From an uncultured Flammeovirgaceae bacterium (GTDB taxonomy: Bacteria; Bacteroidota; Bacteroidia; Cytophagales; Cyclobacteriaceae), in contig CALBPF010000224.1 in assembly GCA_937899105.1 (NCBI GenBank), positions 1 through 60,333 on the forward strand: DNA of 60,333 bases, written 5' to 3'. The position numbers and the translations under genes are program-made. This document shows positions 24,502-34,247 of the stretch, piece by piece (positions within the stretch are counted from its first letter, which is position 1; every line of letters starts with the position of its first letter). The notes under the pieces are model-generated. The model was not told where the DNA came from. It saw only the letters and a list, made by a program, of their open reading frames with translations, and searched no databases.

Positions 24502-26910
24502 ATGCCACTATTTAGTCATTTAGATAAAATAACGAACGGCCATATAACAAGCTTGCTTATGGATGGAGAGATTACACATCTACTGACTGATAGTCGTAAA
24601 ATAACTGTATTGAAGGGAAGTGTGTTTTTTGCCATTGATGGCATCCGTCACGACGGGCATAAGTATCTGGAAGAGGTTTATAAAAAAGGGGTCAGAAATT
24701 TTGTAGTTGAGAAACCGGTTAGCCTGCCTGATGCCAATATCTTAAAGGTGAATTCTGCCATAGCAGCTATGCAAGCTATAACTTCATACCATAGAGCCAG
24801 GTTCGACATTCCAATTATAGGTATAACAGGAAGCAATGGGAAAACCATTATTAAAGAGTGGCTTTACAAACTGCTCAGCCCACATCGAAAAATTGTGAAA
24901 AGCCCCAGAAGTTATAACTCACAGCTCGGCGTGCCACTTTCGGTCTGGAATATAGGTGATCATCATGAGCTTGGCATTTTTGAAGCGGGAATTTCGACCA
25001 CTGGGGAGATGGAGCGTCTCGAAAAGGTCATAAAACCAACGATAGGAATTTTTAGTAATCTGGGATCAGCTCATGATGAAGGGTTTTCTTCCCATGAACA
25101 AAAAGCACAGGAAAAGGCAAAGCTTTTTATTGATAGCGAGCGGGTAATATACCGTAAGGACAATTCGGTTTTGGATAACCTGTTCCTGGGAAAGGGGTTT
25201 TCATGGGGCTTTCACAAGGAAAGCGATATTGTGATCAATTCGTTTCAGAATGGTCAGTTGGTATTGAAGTACATCGATAAAACATTAAGTTTTTCTACTC
25301 CTTTCAACGACACGATATCCATGGAAAATGTGATGCACTGCATCACGCTCATGCTTTACCTGGACTTTTCAACTGAAGATATTCAAAGGGGTGTAAGGCA
25401 GCTCACTGGCCTTGCCATGAGGCTGGAGCTTAAAAAAGCGGTTAACGGCAGCTATGTCATTGACGACAGCTATAATAATGACTTAGTAGGACTACGGTCT
25501 GCGCTGGATTTTTTACAAAATACCGGTACAGAATCAAAAGCCTTAATACTATCCGATATTTTGCAGTCAGGCCAGGATAAAGCATTACTCTATAAGCAGG
25601 TGGCTGAGATGCTTGAATCTACTAAATTAAATCAGGTAATAGGTGTAGGTCCGGATATTTCAGAGTTTGCCCATCTTTTTTCATGCCAAACACAAACCTA
25701 CAACTCCACGAAGGAACTGCTGGTCAATTTAACAGGCATAGACTTTTCAAATCAAACCATATTAGTAAAAGGTGCGAGAGATTTTCGTTTTGAACAAGTG
25801 GTGAAGCTACTTGAAGAGAAGAATCATGGGACAAGGCTCGAAATAAACCTGGATGCGCTCACTGATAATCTCAACTTCTATCGCTCAAACTTAAAACCAG
25901 ACACAAAACTGATGGTTATGGTAAAGGCTTTTGGCTACGGTGCCGGAAGCCACGAAGTGGCTAATCTTCTGGCCTACCATAATGTTGACTACCTGGGTGT
26001 AGCCTACACTGATGAAGGAGTTTTTCTCCGTCAAAAGGATATCCGCTTGCCTATAATGGTAATGAACCCTTCATCTGAAAGTTTTGAAAAGTTGGTGAGC
26101 CATCGCCTGGAGCCTGAGATCTATAGCCTGGAATTACTGCGTAGTTTAATCACCGGTATTCAGGATGAAATTGGGATACATATAAAGTTAGAAACCGGTA
26201 TGAATCGTCTTGGCTTTACAACGGATGAGTTACCGGAACTTATATCCTTGCTAAAATCAAACCCGAACATTAAGGTTAAAAGTGTTTTTAGTCATCTCGC
26301 CGGGTCGGATTCACCTGATCATACTAAATTTTCTGTTCAACAAGTTAAGCTTTTCCGCACTAACGCCCATGAAATAAAAGATCAGCTTGGAATTCAACCG
26401 TTGATGCATATTCTTAACTCATCAGGCATATTAAGATTTCCGGAATATCAATTTGATATGGTGAGGCTGGGCATAGGCCTCTACGGAATTGATACTAACG
26501 AGCTTCACCAAGAGGCGCTTACGCCCATAGCTAAACTTAAAACCGTCGTATCACAACTAAAACATATTTCCAAAGGAGAGACTGTCGGTTACGGACGAAA
26601 AGGAGTGGCAGATAGGGATATGACTATCGCCACTATTGCTATTGGTTATGCAGATGGCTTTTCGAGGGCTTTTAGCAATGGCATTGGCAAGGTTTGGGTG
26701 AATGGAGCGCATGTTCCCGTAATTGGCAATATATGTATGGACATGACCATGATAGACGTTACAGGCCTTTCCGTTGTTGAAGGTGATGAGGTGGAAATAT
26801 TTGGAAATCATCTTCCTATCCAGTCTGTTGCCGAGAACATTAACACTATTCCTTATGAAATTCTCGCTACCATTGGCGCCAGAGTAAAGCGTACTTATTA
26901 TTCCGGGTGA
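24502..26910 (+). CDS. murF-alr: Bifunctional MurF ligase / alanine racemase
   Basis: About 802 residues from the ATG at 24502; a TTG at 24478 abuts the previous stop and would add eight residues. Residues about 1-440 are a Mur ligase with P-loop ITGSNGKT, ENVMHCI and DDSYNND. Residues about 445-800 are a fold-III alanine racemase: LEINLDALTDNL, PLP Lys in MVKAFGYGAG, GMNRLGF, AIGYADGFSR with the catalytic Tyr, and GNICMDMTMIDV. The fusion makes D-Ala and adds D-Ala-D-Ala to UDP-MurNAc-tripeptide. This fusion is known in Bacteroidota. Confidence 0.93.
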   Translation: MPLFSHLDKITNGHITSLLMDGEITHLLTDSRKITVLKGSVFFAIDGIRHDGHKYLEEVYKKGVRNFVVEKPVSLPDANILKVNSAIAAMQAITSYHRARFDIPIIGITGSNGKTIIKEWLYKLLSPHRKIVKSPRSYNSQLGVPLSVWNIGDHHELGIFEAGISTTGEMERLEKVIKPTIGIFSNLGSAHDEGFSSHEQKAQEKAKLFIDSERVIYRKDNSVLDNLFLGKGFSWGFHKESDIVINSFQNGQLVLKYIDKTLSFSTPFNDTISMENVMHCITLMLYLDFSTEDIQRGVRQLTGLAMRLELKKAVNGSYVIDDSYNNDLVGLRSALDFLQNTGTESKALILSDILQSGQDKALLYKQVAEMLESTKLNQVIGVGPDISEFAHLFSCQTQTYNSTKELLVNLTGIDFSNQTILVKGARDFRFEQVVKLLEEKNHGTRLEINLDALTDNLNFYRSNLKPDTKLMVMVKAFGYGAGSHEVANLLAYHNVDYLGVAYTDEGVFLRQKDIRLPIMVMNPSSESFEKLVSHRLEPEIYSLELLRSLITGIQDEIGIHIKLETGMNRLGFTTDELPELISLLKSNPNIKVKSVFSHLAGSDSPDHTKFSVQQVKLFRTNAHEIKDQLGIQPLMHILNSSGILRFPEYQFDMVRLGIGLYGIDTNELHQEALTPIAKLKTVVSQLKHISKGETVGYGRKGVADRDMTIATIAIGYADGFSRAFSNGIGKVWVNGAHVPVIGNICMDMTMIDVTGLSVVEGDEVEIFGNHLPIQSVAENINTIPYEILATIGARVKRTYYSG

Positions 26911-26944
26911 GAAACTTTGCTTAAATGTTTGTGTTACTTAAAGC

Positions 26945-27481
26945 ATGAAAAAGGGAATGGTCTTTATCTTAATTGCAGTTTTTGGTTGCGATATAAATGC
27001 TGATAAAAAAGTTACGCTTGATAATTTCGAATTTAAGACTGGCGATGATACTGAGCTATTCTTTAAAAATGTGCGCCAATCTTATTATGACCTTGAAGAA
27101 AATCAGGCAGCAAAATTCAATTTGTTTCGCTTCAGCGACAGAGTCGTTTCTGATTCTTTACCCATTTTAAATCTGGCCATCGTTATTAACTATTTACAGG
27201 ACGAGGCCTATTTGTTTTTGGAACCTAATGAGATACTGGCAGCATATGAACCTTTGATCCTAAGCTGGGAAAATGACACTGACGGTACAAAAGGGCAATA
27301 TATGCTTCAGGCAATGAATAGAGATAGTATGTTGAGCTTTTCCACCAAGATTTACAATAGCTTGATGACAAACCATGAACTTGTTTTAACGGATGGCACA
27401 GCTATTCTCAGCAGTAAAAAGCAAAGGGAGGCCTTTAGAATTACTATGGCAGATTACTTTCGGTTAACGAGGCTTGACTAA
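26945..27481 (+). CDS. Lipoprotein, unknown function
   Basis: 178 residues, ATG start. The signal MKKGMVFILIAVFGC ends in a lipobox-like VFGC. The mature part is mixed alpha/beta without recognised motifs (ELFFKNVRQSYYDLEE, LNLAIVINYLQDEAYLFLEP). It follows MurF-Alr by 34 nt and may be in the same transcript. Its last 18 nt overlap the 3' end of the convergent DASH cryptochrome gene. Confidence 0.7.
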   Translation: MKKGMVFILIAVFGCDINADKKVTLDNFEFKTGDDTELFFKNVRQSYYDLEENQAAKFNLFRFSDRVVSDSLPILNLAIVINYLQDEAYLFLEPNEILAAYEPLILSWENDTDGTKGQYMLQAMNRDSMLSFSTKIYNSLMTNHELVLTDGTAILSSKKQREAFRITMADYFRLTRLD

Positions 27482-28774
27482 GTTATTTTGGAGCCACATC
27501 TTCACATACTCACCTTTTGGGTCATATTTAAGTGATTGATTTTCAATACTGAATTTCCTGCCTTTTTGAGGATCATTTCCTACACCTGCTATATAGGCCC
27601 AATTCAACCAATTGCTACTTGGGTCGTAGTCTATTAGGCGATTTTCAAACCACATGGCTCCCCAGGTCCAGTTAACGCTTAGATCATGGATCAGGTAACT
27701 CGCTACATTCTGTCTACCGCGGTTTGACATAAATCCGGTTTCATTCAGCTCAACCATATTCGCATCTATAAAGGGCTCCCCTGTTTTTCCTAGTCGCCAT
27801 GCATTGAATGCGTCACAATCATCGCTCATTTCAAGAGCATCACCGGTGATGCCTGGCTTAAGGAATATGGATTTCCCATGCTTTTTAGTCATAAACTTGA
27901 AGAAATCTCGCCAGAGTAACTCAAAGAAGAGCCAATACGTCGAGCTGTTTTTAGTTCGCTCCTTTTCGTATTTCTTGATTTCAAAATAAATGGATTTAGC
28001 GGAAATACAACCTAAAGCCAGCCAAGGCGAAAATTTCGATGAGTAGTCCTTTCCGATCAACTCATTGCGCGTGTATTTGTATCTTTTTAGTAAATCATCT
28101 TTCCAGAAATACTCATTAAGTCGTTTCCAGGCTTCTGACTCACCTCCTTTAAAAGGCAGAACAGCCTTTTTGCTTCTTTTTTCCGGTTCAATACCCAGAT
28201 CCTTTAATGTTGGTAGCTCACCAGGCTCCACTTCATGTTGAAAATGGATCTTATTTGGGGCCTGAAATTCTGACTGGATCTCAACGGTTTTTTCAGACTC
28301 CTTTCGGAATTTGGTAAATACATCAGGCACCTGTTTTACTGGCCAGGGCACGTCATCCTCATGAAATAAAGTACTTTGCCAGTGGTCTTTTACTTCAATT
28401 CCTTTCCCCTGTAGTTTTTGTTCCATTCTATGGACCTGCTGAAGTTCTTCATGGGCAATTTCTTTACTACAATGAATTGCTTCCACCCGCAACTCATCAG
28501 CTAACCAGGGAACAACTTCTTCCGGGTTCCCTACCCTTAAAATTAGGTCGGCTCCTAACTTTTTTAGATTACCACGTAGCTCAGCCAGCGAATCCAACAA
28601 AAACTCGATGCGGAAACTTCCGCATCTTGAGAATCCAAGGGCTGTAGTTTCCAAAAGCCGGCGATCTAAAACATAAACCGGAAAAACAATATTACCATTT
28701 AAGCATGCCTGTGATAAGGCCTTATTGTCTTTAACTCGCAAATCGTTGCGAAACCACATGATTACCCTGTCCAT
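27464..28774 (-). CDS. DASH-family cryptochrome
   Basis: 436 residues, ATG start. The antenna domain begins MWFRNDLRVKDNKALSQA. The FAD domain has the DASH signature: TGFMSNRGRQNVASYLIHDL, WGAMWFENRLIDYDPSSNW and NWAYIAGVGNDPQKGRKFS. DASH proteins repair cyclobutane dimers in single-stranded DNA and may also signal light. The gene is shorter at the C-terminus than plant members, as usual in bacteria. It is the second photolyase-family gene in the window and is not close to the first. Confidence 0.92.
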   Translation of the reverse strand: MDRVIMWFRNDLRVKDNKALSQACLNGNIVFPVYVLDRRLLETTALGFSRCGSFRIEFLLDSLAELRGNLKKLGADLILRVGNPEEVVPWLADELRVEAIHCSKEIAHEELQQVHRMEQKLQGKGIEVKDHWQSTLFHEDDVPWPVKQVPDVFTKFRKESEKTVEIQSEFQAPNKIHFQHEVEPGELPTLKDLGIEPEKRSKKAVLPFKGGESEAWKRLNEYFWKDDLLKRYKYTRNELIGKDYSSKFSPWLALGCISAKSIYFEIKKYEKERTKNSSTYWLFFELLWRDFFKFMTKKHGKSIFLKPGITGDALEMSDDCDAFNAWRLGKTGEPFIDANMVELNETGFMSNRGRQNVASYLIHDLSVNWTWGAMWFENRLIDYDPSSNWLNWAYIAGVGNDPQKGRKFSIENQSLKYDPKGEYVKMWLQNNLVKPR

Positions 28775-28812
28775 GATCTATAAACCAATAAAAGAGAGAA
28801 AAGTTGAAGGGA

Positions 28813-29235
28813 TTAACTGCCCAAGGCAGTAATCACAATCTTTCTAGGGCCACCGTAATTGCGGTGTTCACAAAGGTAGATACCTTGCCAGACTCCAATA
28901 TTCAGCGATCCATTAGTAATAGGGATATTGACAGAGGCGCCCATAAGCGAGGCTTTAATATGGGCAGGCATATCATCGGAGCCTTCCAGCGTATGCTTAT
29001 AATAAGGTTGGTTTTCAGGCACCAGTTCGTTAATGTGACTTTCAAAATCAATACGTACTGTAGGATCAGCATTTTCGTTAATCGTAAGGCTTGCTGAAGT
29101 ATGTTTGATAAAAACCTGCAACTGACCTATTTTGATATTTCTGATTTCCGGAATGGCGTCCAGAATATGATCTGTAATCAGATGAAAACCACGCGGGAGT
29201 GAGGGTATAGTAATTTCTTTTTGGTAGAATTTCAC
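28813..29235 (-). CDS. YjbQ family protein
   Basis: 140 residues from a GTG start (KFYQKEITIPSLPRGFHLIT). It matches the UPF0047/YjbQ family: HTSASLTINENADPTVRID, the His-rich GSDDMPAHIKASLMG, and the end GVWQGIYLCEHR. The family forms small trimers with a metal-like His cluster, and some members have weak thiamine-phosphate synthase activity; the true function is uncertain. It lies 38 nt upstream of the DASH gene on the same strand. Confidence 0.9.
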   Translation of the reverse strand: MKFYQKEITIPSLPRGFHLITDHILDAIPEIRNIKIGQLQVFIKHTSASLTINENADPTVRIDFESHINELVPENQPYYKHTLEGSDDMPAHIKASLMGASVNIPITNGSLNIGVWQGIYLCEHRNYGGPRKIVITALGS

Positions 29236-29244
29236 TGTACTAGT

Positions 29245-30675
29245 CTAGTTCTCAATCCGTTCAAATGCACCAAGGTCCGGTAGCTCATCCCGTTCGTTGC
29301 CTTCAAGGTCAAAAAATATTCCAATATCCACTCCCACATCTTTCGCGGGACTTAAGGTGTCAAGTGAGTAAACGTAATCTCTTGGGTCAAAGAACTTTGG
29401 ATCCTCATTTAAAATGTTGCCGTCTGAGACATCGGCATTCTCTGTTCTAATCAAGTTATTTTCTAATATTATTGTGGTTACAACTTCTCCACTTTCACTT
29501 ATTAGTAATTCCTCACGAAGATTTCCCCAAATAATGGAGTTGTACATCTCTACACTTAGATCAGAAACAAGCAATCTATTTCCCGGAAGCACAAGGTTAT
29601 CAGAAAAAACTACGGCTGCATCCTCACGGAAGAAATCAAAAGAGAAATTGGCAAACGTGCAATGCTCATACTTGTAATTGCCACCGGCATAGTTACCTAG
29701 CACATTCACCGCACAGTTGTTGATCAGTGTATTTGTGACATACAAGTCAGAGGTAATGGCGATGATACCAAAGCCCGGTTGTACAAAATCACCACCAATG
29801 GGTAGTACGTTGTTACCCCCAATGTTTTCAATCCTGGTATTATTCACTATTAAATCAGGCTCATCGTCATCGTCGGGTGTCCCCAGGTACAGGCCTATTT
29901 CAGCGTTGCGGATTTCCGCATGATCAATGACATTATCCTGGCTACCGGGAAGAAAGATAATTCCACCCCACTGTCCCGGAGCATTTTTGAAATTATCATC
30001 AAACCGATCATTTGTAAAAAGCACTTTCATTTCGGCAGTACCCTGGACGTGGATTGAGCCCCTTACAAAAATGAAAGAACTGTTATGAGAGAATATTCTT
30101 GCTCCAGGCTCTATGGTTAGATTGCAAAGCGTATCCACTAGTATAGAGTTGTAAATAACGTAAGGCTTATCACCAGTAAAGACGGTATTGCAAGCTAGTA
30201 CCGAATCGCGAAGGAAATTTGCATCCTGTCCCCATGAAACCAACTTTACATCCTGTGCATTGCCATTGGTCAGAAAATTGACCTGATCCTCTACTACAAA
30301 GGGCAAGCTTTCATCTTGCGGATCAATACTGACCTCAACCAGCACCAACATGCTATCTCCGCCTAAAACCCGGGTGTCAGTAAAGGAACTACCCGGCCTT
30401 CCATTGACAATCAGTGTATATGGTGATTCACTCCCTCCTGCCAGGCTAATATCGCTGATACGTACTGCATTATCATTATCATTATATACCCTGAAGCGTT
30501 TGGTTACGTTACGGATCTCTGTGGAGATCTGTGTGAAAACAGTATCAAAAAAAATGGTATCCGTTGAAAATCGAAGAACTGCGTCACTCTCGAAGGTGAT
30601 TTTTTCTTCCTCAGGTGTACAAGAAGCCATAAAGGCTAAAAGAATAACAACTCCAATAACAAGGCTTCTGAGCAT
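29245..30675 (-). CDS. Right-handed beta-helix lipoprotein
   Basis: 476 residues. The lipobox MASCTPEEE follows a signal helix. Residues about 25-150 form a beta-sandwich (VLRFSTDTIFFDTVFTQIST) and about 180-450 repeated short strands of a parallel beta-helix (GGIIFLPGSQDNVIDHAEIR, IGLYLGTPDDDD, FGIIAITSDLYVTNTLINNC). The end VDIGIFFDLEGNERDELPDL, then GAFE, is typical of choice-of-anchor Q proteins. It is probably at the outer membrane. Binding or degradation of a polymer is possible, but no catalytic residues are clear. Confidence 0.8.
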   Translation of the reverse strand: MLRSLVIGVVILLAFMASCTPEEEKITFESDAVLRFSTDTIFFDTVFTQISTEIRNVTKRFRVYNDNDNAVRISDISLAGGSESPYTLIVNGRPGSSFTDTRVLGGDSMLVLVEVSIDPQDESLPFVVEDQVNFLTNGNAQDVKLVSWGQDANFLRDSVLACNTVFTGDKPYVIYNSILVDTLCNLTIEPGARIFSHNSSFIFVRGSIHVQGTAEMKVLFTNDRFDDNFKNAPGQWGGIIFLPGSQDNVIDHAEIRNAEIGLYLGTPDDDDEPDLIVNNTRIENIGGNNVLPIGGDFVQPGFGIIAITSDLYVTNTLINNCAVNVLGNYAGGNYKYEHCTFANFSFDFFREDAAVVFSDNLVLPGNRLLVSDLSVEMYNSIIWGNLREELLISESGEVVTTIILENNLIRTENADVSDGNILNEDPKFFDPRDYVYSLDTLSPAKDVGVDIGIFFDLEGNERDELPDLGAFERIEN

Positions 30676-30702
30676 AGTTGGTCAACGCTAATTTCAGCGT
30701 TT

Positions 30703-31776
30703 TTATTCCATTGCACCTTCTTTCATTTTCTCGGCCGATTCTGCAATGCGTAGCTTTTCGATAAACTCACCAATTTCACCATCCATAACAGCGGGCAAGT
30801 TATGCTGGCTGTAGTTGATACGATGATCCGTCACACGGCTTTGCGGATAGTTGTAGGTGCGTATTTTGTCCGAGCGGTCACCGCTTCCAACCATTGACCT
30901 TCTTTGTGCTCCTACGGCTTCATTGTGCTTAGCCAATTCTATTTCGTAAATCCTGGAGCGCAATACTTTTAACGCCTTATCAAAGTTTTTTAGTTGAGAC
31001 TTTTGATCCTGGCAAGATACCACCAAACCTGTGGGAATATGCGTAAGGCGCACAGCGGAGTACGTCGTATTTACGGACTGACCACCAGGACCCGAAGAGC
31101 AAAAGGTATCTTTGCGAACGTCGTTCATATCAATTTCAACTTCTACATCATCCATTTCGGGAAGAACAGCCACCGTAGCCGCTGAGGTGTGTACACGTCC
31201 CTGCGTTTCGGTCTGTGGTACGCGCTGTACGCGGTGCACACCCGATTCAAATTTCAATCTGCCATATGGCTCGTTCCCGGTAACTGTACTTACTATTTCC
31301 TTATACCCTCCGCTTGTGCCTTCAGTAAGATCAAGTACAGTCAGCTTCAACTCGTTCTTTTCGCAGAAGCGCTGATACATTCTGAATAGGTCACCAGCGA
31401 AAATCGCAGCCTCATCGCCTCCCGTTCCGGCTCTGATTTCTAAAATAGCTTCTTTATGATCGTTAGGATCTTTAGGAATAAGCAACTGCTTGAGTTCGGC
31501 TTCGATGTCTGCTTTTTGAGGTTCTAATTCGTCAAGTTCCAATTTAGCCATCTCCCTGAATTCCTCATCTTTCTCGTTTTTCAGAACTTCTTTGGCATTA
31601 TCTATATTAGAGATCACGTCTTTATAGGCATCGTACCTGGCCACGATTTTTTCGAGGTCTTTGTACTCTTTGCTCAACTGCGAATACTTTTTCATATCAG
31701 ACATGGCGTCTGGCTGAACAATAAGCTGACCAACTTCCTCAAAGCGATCTTTTAGTTCTTGTAGTTTTTCAATCAT
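30703..31776 (-). CDS. prfA: Peptide chain release factor 1
   Basis: 357 residues, the usual length of RF1. The GGQ tip for peptidyl-tRNA hydrolysis is in SSGPGGQSVNTT. The codon-recognition tripeptide reads PQT in VQRVPQTETQGR, a PxT motif as in RF1 (RF2 has SPF), so UAG and UAA are expected targets. The ending GSGDRSDKIRTYNYPQSRVT is also typical. It carries no frameshift site, in contrast to RF2. Confidence 0.95.
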   Translation of the reverse strand: MIEKLQELKDRFEEVGQLIVQPDAMSDMKKYSQLSKEYKDLEKIVARYDAYKDVISNIDNAKEVLKNEKDEEFREMAKLELDELEPQKADIEAELKQLLIPKDPNDHKEAILEIRAGTGGDEAAIFAGDLFRMYQRFCEKNELKLTVLDLTEGTSGGYKEIVSTVTGNEPYGRLKFESGVHRVQRVPQTETQGRVHTSAATVAVLPEMDDVEVEIDMNDVRKDTFCSSGPGGQSVNTTYSAVRLTHIPTGLVVSCQDQKSQLKNFDKALKVLRSRIYEIELAKHNEAVGAQRRSMVGSGDRSDKIRTYNYPQSRVTDHRINYSQHNLPAVMDGEIGEFIEKLRIAESAEKMKEGAME

Positions 31777-31890
31777 ATGAACAGATTAATACCTGCAAAT
31801 CTAACGAATGCGTTACACTTCATATCAAAGACTAAAATCTACCTGAGATTGAATTGACTCATCAATGTATATGGAATTTACTAATTGTTA

Positions 31891-31923
31891 TTTGTCAATT
31901 GCCAACCTGATAGTATAGCTTTG
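31891..31923 (+). promoter_or_regulatory. Bacteroidota-type promoter
   Basis: TTTG (31891-31894), a 21-nt spacer, then TAGCTTTG (31916-31923), which fits the TTTG / TAnnTTTG pattern of Bacteroidota housekeeping promoters. The predicted transcription start falls within a few bases of the ATG at 31929, so the mRNA may be leaderless. Confidence 0.6.
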
Positions 31924-31928
31924 CCTTC

Positions 31929-32360
31929 ATGAATGCTTGGTCACGGATATTACCTATGTTAATTGTCTCAATTACAGCAGGCTGCAATGGTTCGTTAAGT
32001 GAAGATCAACGGAAGGCGTTTCGTGAAGAAATGGAAGACCGCGAAATCAAGAAGGTAAATGAAAATGAGATATTCAGAAAGGCATTGGAAATAGGCCGTG
32101 AAATATCTGCTAAAGAAGTAGCTCCTGCAGATGTACGTATGTTTTCCGTGACATTGCAAGATTCTATTATGTTGAATGAAACGGAGCAGAAAATAGCAAT
32201 GGCCTATGCCTACGCTCCTGATCCGACACAAGTAGAAGATAACATTCAAAAGCAAGGCCCTGACAGCTTGATCTATTCAAAGTACATCTTAGATCATGAC
32301 AGTACAGGTCGCGTATTATTCGTTAAGATGGCAAGGTCCAAGGCAGTTAAGACACTTTGA
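31929..32360 (+). CDS. Small lipoprotein, DUF3365-like or unknown
   Basis: 143 residues. The lipobox AGCNGSLSED follows a short hydrophobic stretch; the Arg at residue 6 supports use of the first ATG. A helical charged part follows (REEMEDREIKKVNENEIFRK, ALEIGREISAK), then a small mixed domain. It resembles heme-sensor-like DUF3365 fragments only weakly and has no CxxCH. A good promoter lies directly before the ATG. Confidence 0.65.
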   Translation: MNAWSRILPMLIVSITAGCNGSLSEDQRKAFREEMEDREIKKVNENEIFRKALEIGREISAKEVAPADVRMFSVTLQDSIMLNETEQKIAMAYAYAPDPTQVEDNIQKQGPDSLIYSKYILDHDSTGRVLFVKMARSKAVKTL

Positions 32361-32449
32361 GTATTTCTTTATTCGTACCATAACCCAAAGGTTCATAAAG
32401 GTGTTCTTAAGATGAGCATAGCTTAAGAGAATCATTTGATTTACTTATT

Positions 32450-32845
32450 ATGAGTAACCAAAACGGAAAATTCCGCTTTACCTATTTCACTGACAAGTAT
32501 GAAGAGACGCTAGAGTTCTACAAGGAGAAACTAGAGTTTGACCTTGAACACTCATGGGACAGAAATGCACATGACAAAGGAGCGCTGTTCAAAACGGGTG
32601 TTGGCTTGATTGAAGTGCTGCTTCTGCCTCCTGAAGAAGAACGAAATACCGGGTTGGACTACAGAAGTCCGCAAGGTGCGTTTATGTGCATCCAAGTATG
32701 GAATGTAGATGAACTGTTTAAAAAATATGGATCAGCAGGAGTGCCTTTCAAACAGCAGGTTACCGATCAGTCGTGGGGGCATAGGACCTTTTCTGTTATT
32801 GAACCCAATGGGCTTATCTTGTATTTCTTTCAGGAGCAGTTTTAG
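32450..32845 (+). CDS. VOC family (glyoxalase/bleomycin resistance fold) protein
   Basis: 131 residues with the two beta-alpha-beta halves of the vicinal oxygen chelate fold: FTYFTDKYEETLEFYKEKLE, then GHRTFSVIEPNGLILYFFQE. A likely metal-ligand Glu lies in each half (IEVLLLP and VIEPNG). The family includes glyoxalases, dioxygenases and drug-binding proteins; the substrate cannot be told. It is 30 nt upstream of a flavoprotein gene on the same strand. Confidence 0.85.
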   Translation: MSNQNGKFRFTYFTDKYEETLEFYKEKLEFDLEHSWDRNAHDKGALFKTGVGLIEVLLLPPEEERNTGLDYRSPQGAFMCIQVWNVDELFKKYGSAGVPFKQQVTDQSWGHRTFSVIEPNGLILYFFQEQF

Positions 32846-32875
32846 ATTTCCTTAGGCTATTTCAACATACAAAAC

Positions 32876-34123
32876 ATGGAAGTATCAAAAAATGAAGTGG
32901 TAATAATAGGTGGCGGCATAGCCGGATTAACCTGTGCCATTGAACTTGAAAACCGAGGTATACGACCGCTGATCCTTGAGGCTACGGATCGTGTAGGCGG
33001 TAGGGTAAAAACAGATCATAAAGAAGGTTATCTGTTTGATCATGGGTTCCAGGTATTACTCACGGCCTACCCTGAGGCGCAGCAGTATCTTAACTATGAA
33101 AAACTTGGGCTAAAAACGTTTGATCCTGGCGCAGTTATTTATGATGGGAATGGTCAATATGAGATTTCCGATCCATTGAGAAACCCTGCATCTGTATTTT
33201 CTATGGCGTTTTCTCCGGTAGGTGGTGTTGGAGACAAACTTAAAATGGCTAAACTAGCCTCGGCGGTCAAAAAACAGCGATTAGAAGTTCTTTTTAGCAA
33301 AGGTGAGGTGACCACTTTAGCTTACCTAAGAAATTATGGCTTTTCAGAGCGTATCATATCAAACTTTTTCAAACCCTTTTTTGGTGGTATCTACCTTGAA
33401 AATGAGTTGGGGACCTCGAGCAGAATGTTTGAATTCGTTTTCAAAATGTTTTCGGAGGGCAGCGCGGCTATCCCGGCGAAGGGGATGGAAGAAATTCCGA
33501 AACAGCTTCAAAGCCAATTGAAACATACTGATTTTCGATTCAATACTCGTGTAAAGCAAGTATCGAATGAAGTTGTGCTAGAAAATGGCGAAAGCCTGAA
33601 ACCCAAAAAAGTGGTCATTGCTACTCAACCGGAGGCCATTATGGATGGGTTCGATGATAAACCAACCTACCAGTCTGTGTTGAATTTATACTTTTCATGC
33701 AACAGACAGGCCATTAAAAAACCCTTGATCGGCCTGGTCACAGGAGCGAACGAGCTCATCAATAATTTTTGTGACTTAACTACGATTTCATCGGATTACA
33801 GTCCTTCAGGAAAACGGTTGATTTCCGTTTCTGTGAATGATGATCAGAATATTGAAGTTCAAGATGCTGTGATTCAGGAGTTGGCTGAGCTAACTGGTTT
33901 TGGTTCCACGGATTTTGAGTTTTTGGCGTCCTATCATATTCCTAAAGCATTGCCGGTTAACCACGATCTCAAATATGATATGGCTGCTACGGAAGTAAAG
34001 CTGCATGATGATATCTTCTTAGCAGGTGATTACTTGTTGAATGCTTCGTTGAATGCTGCTATGCTTTCCGGTAGACGGGCTGCAGAGGCTGTTTCCAGCT
34101 CGCTAAGCGGTTCATTGTTTTAA
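32876..34123 (+). CDS. FAD-dependent amine-oxidase-fold protein
   Basis: 415 residues. FAD-binding Rossmann motif VVIIGGGIAGLTCAIELE, then the GG doublet of the family (LEATDRVGGRVKTD), and at the C-terminus DDIFLAGDYLLNASLNAAML, SGRRAAEA, which holds the flavin. It resembles protoporphyrinogen oxidase or phytoene desaturase-like enzymes (GGIYLENELGTSS), but the substrate is unknown. ATG start; a strong hairpin follows at 34168-34200. Confidence 0.85.
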   Translation: MEVSKNEVVIIGGGIAGLTCAIELENRGIRPLILEATDRVGGRVKTDHKEGYLFDHGFQVLLTAYPEAQQYLNYEKLGLKTFDPGAVIYDGNGQYEISDPLRNPASVFSMAFSPVGGVGDKLKMAKLASAVKKQRLEVLFSKGEVTTLAYLRNYGFSERIISNFFKPFFGGIYLENELGTSSRMFEFVFKMFSEGSAAIPAKGMEEIPKQLQSQLKHTDFRFNTRVKQVSNEVVLENGESLKPKKVVIATQPEAIMDGFDDKPTYQSVLNLYFSCNRQAIKKPLIGLVTGANELINNFCDLTTISSDYSPSGKRLISVSVNDDQNIEVQDAVIQELAELTGFGSTDFEFLASYHIPKALPVNHDLKYDMAATEVKLHDDIFLAGDYLLNASLNAAMLSGRRAAEAVSSSLSGSLF

Positions 34124-34167
34124 AGATTTAGGTCTCTAAGCATCTGATGAGTTTATTTTAAATGTAC

Positions 34168-34200
34168 AGTCGTCTGAACACTTCGAGTGGTCTGACGACT
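34168..34200 (+). terminator. Long hairpin after the flavoprotein gene
   Basis: AGTCGTC pairs with GACGACT, and inside it CACT pairs with AGTG around a TCG loop, with two mismatches. There is no T run. It ends 47 nt before the apparent start of the next flavoprotein. Confidence 0.5.
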
Positions 34201-34247
34201 ACTAACAACTATTTTTATAAGTTTGGGATCAAATCAAATTTAGTCCT

